A stretch of DNA of 28,248 nucleotides from an uncultured Verrucomicrobiota bacterium (GTDB lineage Bacteria; Verrucomicrobiota; Kiritimatiellia; RFP12; UBA1067). The DNA is taken from contig CAMZDY010000006.1 of the NCBI GenBank assembly GCA_947305585.1, positions 1-28,248 on the forward strand, written 5' to 3'. A program made the position numbers and the translations under genes. Positions 22,765-28,248 of this stretch are shown piece by piece; position 1 is the first letter of the stretch, and each line of letters opens with the position of its first letter. The notes below the pieces were generated by a model. That model saw only the letters and a list, made by a program, of their open reading frames with translations. It ran no database searches and had not been told where the DNA came from.

Positions 22765-23295
22765 TTACATTGGCATGTAGTGCACCCCGACGATCGTGGC
22801 CTTGCCGCCGCCGATCGACCGGTAGTTGTGCTTCACGAGCGCGTTGAAATAAGCGCTGTCGCCCTTCTTCAGTACCTCGCGCTTCTCCCCGTAATTGAGT
22901 TCCACTTCGCCCTCCAGGACCAGCATGAAGAACTCGCCCTCGAACTCCATGTTGCGCACCGTCCCCTTGTCGTCCAATTCGATCCAGTAGGGGTCCATGT
23001 TGCGGTCGGGCTTGCCGTGCGCCATCATCTTGACGCCGTCCGCGTCCACCGGCTCCTCCGCGCGGGAAATGATGGGATCGGGCTCGTACTGGTCGTCCAT
23101 GAACGTCCCGAGCCGCTGACCCATGGCCTTGGCGATGCGGAACAGCGCCCCCATCCCCGGAACGAGCTCTCCGCTCTCCAGTTTGGTGATGGTGCGCACA
23201 TCCACCTGACTCTTGAGGCTCAATTCCTCCAGCGTCATGTTGAGGTTTTCGCGATACGCCTTCACGCGCACGCCCAGTTTTTCTTGATTGGCCAT
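22765..23295 (-). CDS. XRE-family regulator with C-terminal cupin domain
   Basis: A 176-residue DNA-binding protein. The helix-turn-helix spans about 7-62 (LGVRVKAYRENLNMTLEELS and ITKLESGELVPG, the usual Cro/CI form), and a cupin-2 sensor domain spans about 115-175 (GEFFMLVLEGEVELNYGEKR, LKKGDSAYFNALVKHNY). Proteins of this build bind a small metabolite or metal in the cupin and control adjacent operons. ATG at 23295 has AAAGGAG 5 bases upstream and follows a clear promoter. As the first gene before accD and accA it may regulate fatty-acid synthesis (inference from position). A 17-base inverted repeat over its -10 suggests autoregulation. Confidence 0.9.
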   Translation of the reverse strand: MANQEKLGVRVKAYRENLNMTLEELSLKSQVDVRTITKLESGELVPGMGALFRIAKAMGQRLGTFMDDQYEPDPIISRAEEPVDADGVKMMAHGKPDRNMDPYWIELDDKGTVRNMEFEGEFFMLVLEGEVELNYGEKREVLKKGDSAYFNALVKHNYRSIGGGKATIVGVHYMPM

Positions 23296-23316
23296 GCTGC
23301 TCCTTTTGACAAATTT

Positions 23317-23333
23317 ATGATATATTATATCAT
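23317..23333. repeat. 17-base inverted repeat over the XRE-cupin -10
   Basis: ATGATATA and TATATCAT flank a single central base, giving a perfect 8-1-8 palindrome. It overlaps the -10 (23324-23329) and probably the transcription start of the regulator's own gene, the usual place for an autoregulatory operator. The other three copies of the promoter keep only part of the palindrome. Confidence 0.5.
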
Positions 23334-23352
23334 ATTCCGGCCGAAAAATCAA
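23324..23352 (-). promoter_or_regulatory. Sigma70-type promoter for the XRE-accD-accA operon
   Basis: Minus strand: TTGATT at 23352-23347, a 17-base spacer, TATAAT at 23329-23324 preceded by TGA. The -35 overlaps the stop codon of the upstream glycosyltransferase gene (23351-23349). The expected start is near 23317, with a leader of about 21 bases that contains AAAGGAG. Confidence 0.78.
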
Positions 23353-24185
23353 GCGTTTTCTTGCGCCAACGCCTCGCGGAGGAGTTCGGTGCGGCCGGAA
23401 TCGGAGGCGGCAAGGAATCCCTTTACGTACTTTAGCCGCCCGCCGTAAGTATCGCCGTCGCCCCATGCAGGTGCGCCGTCCGTCACGATCACCCGCTTGC
23501 CCCGCTCCAGTGCCTCGGCCACCACCAATCCGAAATTGTCGGAGAGCGTAGGCAGCACCAGCACCTGGCACCAGTCCCAAATCCGCTCCTTCTCCTCGCC
23601 GAAAACCCTGCTCGCCACCTTAAGCTCCACCCTATCGCCCGACTCCTCCACCGCCCGCTCCAGATACTCCAACCCCTTCAAAGGGTGCGCCCTCCCCATG
23701 TAGAGCGCTCTCAAAGCTCCCCGCCGTTCTTGTCCCTTCGGTCCCTTTAGCCCCTTATTGGCGTCCAACCGGAAGAACCGCTTGATATCCGTAACCACTA
23801 CCTGCTTTACGCGAGGTTCGTACCGTAAAATCCAGTTCTTCTCGGCTTCGCAGGTGGCAAGCACGCGGTCCGCACGCCGCAAGGCCCAGCGCTCGAAGGG
23901 GCCGGCGAGACGCTTCTTCCAGCCGTGAAATCCAAGCCGCACCGGATCGTAACTCGCCTCCGGCACCCATACGACCCTCCGTCCCCACCAGGCCGCCCAC
24001 CACAGACACGGCTTCCATGCGCAGTGAATCCACACTTCGTCAGCATGCTTAAGTTCGCCCGGCGAAGCCCAAATCCGGGCAACCGTTTCGTGCCCTTGCG
24101 CCGTCTGCTCGTCCATGAGCAACCGGGCGATCCTGGCCGCCCCGTTGTTCTCCTCCCAGCCGGCGCAGACGTGCACGATCCTCAT
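23349..24185 (-). CDS. Short GT-B glycosyltransferase (GT4-like)
   Basis: A 278-residue protein resembling group 1 glycosyltransferases, which add sugars from nucleotide donors to polysaccharides or lipids. The N-terminus MRIVHVCAGWEENNGAARIA looks like the acceptor domain start. The donor half has YMGRAHPLKGLEYL and LPTLSDNFGLVVAEALERGKR, corresponding to the EX7E motif with the first Glu changed to Asp. It is about 80-100 residues shorter than usual, with a compact N-terminal domain. Trp and Cys are frequent in the middle (HCAWKPCLWWAAWWG), which might associate with membrane. The ATG at 24185 overlaps the preceding stop as ATGA; a longer frame upstream runs within that gene. Acceptor and donor are unknown. 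Confidence 0.8.
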   Translation of the reverse strand: MRIVHVCAGWEENNGAARIARLLMDEQTAQGHETVARIWASPGELKHADEVWIHCAWKPCLWWAAWWGRRVVWVPEASYDPVRLGFHGWKKRLAGPFERWALRRADRVLATCEAEKNWILRYEPRVKQVVVTDIKRFFRLDANKGLKGPKGQERRGALRALYMGRAHPLKGLEYLERAVEESGDRVELKVASRVFGEEKERIWDWCQVLVLPTLSDNFGLVVAEALERGKRVIVTDGAPAWGDGDTYGGRLKYVKGFLAASDSGRTELLREALAQENA

Positions 24186-25708
24186 TCTGGCGTTTCCCGG
24201 TTGTCGCGCCACTCCAGATTCTCGACGGATATTCCATCCCACAGTTTGGCGTCGGGACAGTTGAAAACATTGTCGAAAACACGGATATTGCGATGATACG
24301 GCGTCTTTTGAGCGGCGAGATCGGGAATGGAAGGAGCGGAGGTTATCACCGCGTTGCAAAACTGATAACTGGAGGTAAGACAGTTCAGGAACCGGTTACC
24401 GCTGATTTCCACGTCGGTACACGCACCCGATTCGTACCAGTTGGACGCATCCCCGGCCAACAGAATGGCTGAGCCGGAAACGCGATCAAACGTATTGCCC
24501 TTCACCCGCACCTTGCCCGGCGTGGTGAAAAGGGCCGCGCGAGCCCGGTTGTTCCGGACGGTATTGCCGCAGAAGTCCACTTCCGGCTGGAAATCGGCAT
24601 TCTCCACCGCATCTCCCGCGATATATTCCGCGCCGACTTCAGCATCTTCCAGCGTCAAAACGACCGTTCGCGCATCCAGCGTCTCGACCGAACTTACCGT
24701 CGTTTCGGGACCGTTTTCCAGCGTCCGCGCCTTGATGAACCGCAACCGTTCGCCCGGACCGAACACCTCGAAGCCGATCGCTTGCGGATGCATGTAGCGG
24801 CATTTGATCCGGCCGCCGTCCAGCTTTTCCTCGATCTTGAGACAGGTGGAATGCACGTTGATAGCGTCGTCCATAATGCCCTCGAACCGCGCATTCTCCA
24901 CGACGATCCTGCCCCGGCAATTCGAAAAATGCGTAGCGTCCGCCTTGGTGGAACAGAAACTCCCCTGGCGCGGCCACACGCCGCCGCCTTTCCATGCGAT
25001 ATCTTTCGATCGTTGCGCCAGAAGCCCCATCCCGTGCGCCGAATGAATGGCCACATCCTTGAACTCCACGTCTTCCGCCCGATAGAGACAGATGGCCGGC
25101 GAAGGACGATCCCAGGTGCGGACCGACATCACATCGCCCATCTTCGCCTGCGTCCACTCGAAACAGTCGCCCGTGCCCGGTTTGATGGCGCGAGTCTTGC
25201 GGTCCCACAGCATCCTGGCGTCGCCCTTCATGCCGTCGCACCCGCGCACGATCCAGTCTATCTCCACCTTGCCGTTCACCGGCAGACCCACCAGCCGCGC
25301 CTCGGAAATGGGCGGCTCGGCCCAGTCCAGCGACACTTTCTCCAGTCTCACGCGTTTCGCGTCCATGAAAAGCATGCCGGTGGATTCGCCGTGGAAAATG
25401 AATTTCGCCCCCGCGCCCTTTCCGCGGAGCGTCAGGTCTTCCACGCCGCAAAACGGTAACTGTATCTTGCGCGGCATGGGCTGGTCGTGGTTGGAGATGT
25501 ATACCTCCATCGGTTTGGCGCTCTCCGCCCAGAAGTGGTAGACACCCTCCCCCAACTCCACCTCGCCGCCATGTTTGGACGCCTCCATTATCACCCGAGT
25601 CATATCGTTAGTACCATCGGGAACGATTGCCGCCGCCATCACCGGCAACGAAACCATGAGTGGAGCCACCTCCATGAGTAACGCCGATATTGTCTGCATG
25701 CTTTTCAT
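24182..25708 (-). CDS. Secreted parallel beta-helix protein, GH110 alpha-galactosidase-like
   Basis: A 508-residue protein with an N-terminal signal peptide (cleavage likely after VMAAA, about residue 27) and repeating beta-helix rungs. Several blocks recall GH110 exo-alpha-1,3-galactosidases: VYISNHDQPMPRKI early, DLTLRGKGAGAKFIFHG, KADATHFSNCRGRIVVENARF, GIMDDAINVHST and RYMHPQAIGFEVFGPGERL. The Asp-Asp pair in MDDAINVH sits where acidic catalytic residues are expected. GH110 enzymes remove alpha-1,3-galactose, for instance from B-type blood group chains. It is about 100 residues shorter than the members I know, so another beta-helix glycosidase remains possible. The start at 25708 has no clear ribosome site; Met4 is an alternative. 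It lies 15 bases after polA and overlaps the glycosyltransferase gene by 4. Confidence 0.72.
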   Translation of the reverse strand: MKSMQTISALLMEVAPLMVSLPVMAAAIVPDGTNDMTRVIMEASKHGGEVELGEGVYHFWAESAKPMEVYISNHDQPMPRKIQLPFCGVEDLTLRGKGAGAKFIFHGESTGMLFMDAKRVRLEKVSLDWAEPPISEARLVGLPVNGKVEIDWIVRGCDGMKGDARMLWDRKTRAIKPGTGDCFEWTQAKMGDVMSVRTWDRPSPAICLYRAEDVEFKDVAIHSAHGMGLLAQRSKDIAWKGGGVWPRQGSFCSTKADATHFSNCRGRIVVENARFEGIMDDAINVHSTCLKIEEKLDGGRIKCRYMHPQAIGFEVFGPGERLRFIKARTLENGPETTVSSVETLDARTVVLTLEDAEVGAEYIAGDAVENADFQPEVDFCGNTVRNNRARAALFTTPGKVRVKGNTFDRVSGSAILLAGDASNWYESGACTDVEISGNRFLNCLTSSYQFCNAVITSAPSIPDLAAQKTPYHRNIRVFDNVFNCPDAKLWDGISVENLEWRDNRETPE

Positions 25709-25723
25709 TTGGTTGGCAACTGG

Positions 25724-28248
25724 TTAGTGGGCCGCAAGCCAATTTTCGCCCACTCCGATGCCTACATCGAGCGGTACCCCGAAGTCAATGGCGTTCGTCA
25801 TTTCGCGCCGGACGATTTCCGTCACGCGCGCCACCTCGTCCTTGGGGCAATCGAACACGAGTTCATCGTGGATCTGGAGCACCATGCGGCACTTGAGCCC
25901 CTCGGCCTTGAGCGCGCGGTAGACCTTGACCATGGCCACTTTTATGAGATCGGCCGCACTGCCCTGGATGGGCGTATTGATGGCGTCGCGTTCGGCCGCC
26001 TGGCGCGAAGTGGCGTTGCGCGAGTTGATGTCGCGCAATGTGCGCCGCCGCTTCAGCACGGTTTCGGCGTAGCCGCGATCGCGGGCGCAGGCGATGGCGT
26101 CGGCCATGTAGGACTGCACCTTGGGATAGAGCGCGAAATACGTCTGGATGAGATCGGACGCCTCCTTGCGCGAAATCTTGAGGCGCTGTGAAAGGCCAAA
26201 CGCGCTGATGCCGTAGATGATGCCGAAATTGACCATCTTGCACTTCGAGCGCATCTCGGGGGTCACGAACTCCGGCATGCAGTTGTAGACGCGCGAAGCG
26301 GTGTCGCGATGGATGTCTTCGCCCCGGGCGAACGCCTCCAGCATGGCTTCGTCGCGCGAAAAGGCGGCCATGAGCCTGAGCTCGATCTGGGAATAGTCGG
26401 CCGAGATTATGACGTGGTCCGCATCGCGCGGCACGAACGCCTGGCGGATCATCTTGCCGCGATCGGTACGCACTGGAATATTCTGCAGGTTGGGATCGGC
26501 CGAAGAGAGCCGGCCGGTCTCCGTAAGCGACTGCGAATAGGTGGTATGGACGCGCGATTCGCCGTCGATCAGCGCGGGGAGCTTGTCCACATAGGTCGTC
26601 TTCAGCTTCGTGCAGGCGCGGTATTCGAGGATGGCGTTCACCACCGGATGCGAACCCGCCAGCCGCTGCAACACCTCCTCGCTGGTGGACCACTGGCCCG
26701 AAATCGTCTTCTTGCTGGCGGAGATGTCGAGCCCGAGCTTGTCGAACAGGAGTTCGCCCAATTGGCGGGGCGAATCGATGTTGAGCCCGGGATCGGCATA
26801 GCGGAGGATGGTCTGGGTGAGTTCCAGGATGTCGCGGTCGAGGGCGGCGCCGAACCGGGCGAGCGCCGCAACGTCCAGCTTCACGCCTTCGCGCTCCATG
26901 TCGATCAGAATCTTGACGAGCGGTTCCTCCACCGCCTCCAGCGCCTTGAGCATGCCGAACTCAACCACCTTGGGCCGGAGCACCTCGTCCAGCCGGAAAG
27001 TGACATCGGCATCTTCGGCGGCATAGTCGAGAATTTCGGCGGGGGCGAGCGAGGCCATGTTCTTCTGTTCCTTGCCACGCTCTTTGACCCCGATCAAGTC
27101 CGTTATCGGAATGGGGGAATAGCCGAGATACCTCTCCGCCAGAAAATCCATGCCGTGGCGCGAGGCCGCGTCAATGCAGTAGTGGGCGAGCATGGTATCG
27201 CGCGGAGTGGCGGCGAACGCGATGCCATAGCGCATCAAAACCGAGCGGTCGAACTTTACATTATGGCCCACGAACGTCTTGGTCGGGTCGTTGAAGAGCG
27301 GACGGAACACGTCCACAAGATCGCCCGTCACGTACCAAGCCTTGCCTGGACGCGTGGCAAAGGAGAAACCGACGAGCCGGCAGGAATGCTGGTCGAGCGA
27401 ATCGGTTTCGGTGTCGAAGGCGATCTTGGACGCGGCCATAAGCTCGGCGAGCAGCGCCTCGGCCCCATCGTACGTATCGACCAGGCGATAGTCATGGGGA
27501 AAATCCTTGATGGTCTGGAGCTTGACGCCGGAATCGTTGGACGGAACCGGTGCGACGCTTTCAGACGGAAGTTCGCCCAGCACCTCGTTGCAGAACCGGT
27601 TGAGCTCGAACTTGCGGCAGGCGGCGATGAATTTTTCGCGGTCGGGCTCCCGGCGGGCGTAGGCGGCAAAGTCGGCCGCGATCGGCACGTCGGTGCGGAT
27701 GGTGGTGAGAAATTTGCTGACCCTAGCGTCCTCCGCGCCCTGTTCGAGCTTCTCCCGGAGCTTGCCGGCCACGAGGGCCGTATGCTCCAGAATGCCCTCC
27801 ACCGAACCGAACTCCTTGATCAGCTTGGCGGCGGTCACTTCGCCCACGCCCTTCACGCCGGGAATATTGTCCGCCGCATCGCCCGCGAGCGCCAGATAGT
27901 CGATCATCTGCCGCGGTTCCGCGAGCCCCCAATGCTCACACACGCCGGAGACATCGTAGATCTCCGGCTCCTTGCCGCCCTTGCCGGGACGGAAAAGCTT
28001 GATGCCGGGGGCGACGAGCTGGGCGGCATCCTTGTCGGGCGTGACGAGATACACCTCGTATCCGGCTTCGGCGCCTTGCCGGGCGAGCGTGCCCATCACG
28101 TCGTCAGCCTCGAAGCCGGGCACGGAAACGATGGGTATGCGTAGCGCCTCGGCCAGTTCCTTGGAGTAGCCGATGGACGCCGCCAGATCCTCCGGCATCT
28201 TTTCGCGCTGCGCCTTGTAGGCGGGAAACGCCTCGTGCCGGAAGGTGG
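25724..28248 (-). CDS. polA: DNA polymerase I (N-terminus beyond window edge)
   Basis: Repair and Okazaki-fragment polymerase; about 840 residues are present and the first roughly 100 lie beyond the window. The 5' nuclease part begins in RHEAFPAYKAQREKMPEDL and includes FEADDVMGTLA and GVKGVGEVTAAKLI. The 3'-5' proofreading domain looks intact: FDTETDSL with the DxE pair, VGHNVKFDRS and YAAEDADVTF. The polymerase domain has GRLSSADPNLQNIPVRT, motif A DYSQIELR, the O-helix with KMVNFGIIYG and motif C QIHDELVFD. All three activities are therefore expected. The stop (TAA at 25724-25726) is 15 bases before the beta-helix gene, and no terminator stands between them. Confidence 0.96.
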   Translation of the reverse strand, partial: TFRHEAFPAYKAQREKMPEDLAASIGYSKELAEALRIPIVSVPGFEADDVMGTLARQGAEAGYEVYLVTPDKDAAQLVAPGIKLFRPGKGGKEPEIYDVSGVCEHWGLAEPRQMIDYLALAGDAADNIPGVKGVGEVTAAKLIKEFGSVEGILEHTALVAGKLREKLEQGAEDARVSKFLTTIRTDVPIAADFAAYARREPDREKFIAACRKFELNRFCNEVLGELPSESVAPVPSNDSGVKLQTIKDFPHDYRLVDTYDGAEALLAELMAASKIAFDTETDSLDQHSCRLVGFSFATRPGKAWYVTGDLVDVFRPLFNDPTKTFVGHNVKFDRSVLMRYGIAFAATPRDTMLAHYCIDAASRHGMDFLAERYLGYSPIPITDLIGVKERGKEQKNMASLAPAEILDYAAEDADVTFRLDEVLRPKVVEFGMLKALEAVEEPLVKILIDMEREGVKLDVAALARFGAALDRDILELTQTILRYADPGLNIDSPRQLGELLFDKLGLDISASKKTISGQWSTSEEVLQRLAGSHPVVNAILEYRACTKLKTTYVDKLPALIDGESRVHTTYSQSLTETGRLSSADPNLQNIPVRTDRGKMIRQAFVPRDADHVIISADYSQIELRLMAAFSRDEAMLEAFARGEDIHRDTASRVYNCMPEFVTPEMRSKCKMVNFGIIYGISAFGLSQRLKISRKEASDLIQTYFALYPKVQSYMADAIACARDRGYAETVLKRRRTLRDINSRNATSRQAAERDAINTPIQGSAADLIKVAMVKVYRALKAEGLKCRMVLQIHDELVFDCPKDEVARVTEIVRREMTNAIDFGVPLDVGIGVGENWLAAH

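Noticed and set aside
1..28248. tRNA or rRNA genes, CRISPR arrays, insertion sequences, long direct repeats
   Set aside because: Reading both strands, nearly all sequence is accounted for by the protein genes listed; no repeat-spacer pattern, transposase or structured RNA was found.

Overview
The window is GC-rich, almost fully coding bacterial chromosome. All 26 protein genes I recognise except one lie on the minus strand. The content is housekeeping: purine, pyrimidine, riboflavin, NAD, phospholipid and fatty-acid synthesis, tRNA modification and charging, Era, a Xer recombinase and DNA polymerase I. I see no tRNA, rRNA, CRISPR array, insertion sequence or prophage. A lipoprotein signal, an ExbB/ExbD pair and a type IV prepilin peptidase suggest a double-membrane (Gram-negative type) cell. 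The archaeal/eukaryotic-type single-chain glycyl-tRNA synthetase, the RpiB-GlyA fusion and a GH110-like glycosidase make a gut-associated member of the PVC group (Kiritimatiellota/Lentisphaerota-like) my best guess, at low to moderate confidence.

Layout, in the minus-strand direction of transcription. (1) 28248-23349: polA (cut by the window edge), a secreted parallel beta-helix protein resembling GH110 alpha-galactosidases, and a short glycosyltransferase. (2) 23295-17098: an XRE-cupin regulator, accD, accA, glycyl-tRNA synthetase, nadB and an orphan OppF-type ATPase. (3) 16554-14046: a YfcE-like phosphoesterase, an HNH protein, a serine beta-lactamase-like lipoprotein and an RluA-family pseudouridine synthase. 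(4) 13986-64: a 14-gene run from an rpiB-glyA fusion through era, a TPR protein, exbB, exbD, an unknown membrane-anchored protein, pyrE, ribBA, gpsA, pilD, mnmA, punA, xerD and guaA. Its genes overlap or are at most 13 bases apart. The only plus-strand gene (16722-17087) encodes a small glycogen-binding-type (CBM48) protein with a Lys/Ala/Pro-rich tail. It has its own promoter, a tiny upstream ORF and its own terminator.

Only three gaps in the window exceed 20 bases between genes (59, 167 and 53 bases). Each is AT-rich and carries the same 11-mer, TGATATAATAT. This is a perfect extended -10 element, and each of its four copies has a -35-like hexamer exactly 17 bases upstream. These four promoters appear to drive operons 2, 3 and 4 and the CBM48 gene.

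The observations most worth checking are: the ExbB/ExbD-like pair that seems to have lost the residues of the proton path; the RpiB-GlyA fusion, whose start codon lies only a few bases from its predicted transcription start; the CBM48 gene with a 14-codon upstream ORF coupled by ATGA and a terminator lying inside the opposing ABC gene; an MnmA lacking its second conserved cysteine; and the XRE-cupin gene heading the acetyl-CoA carboxylase operon with a palindrome over its -10.
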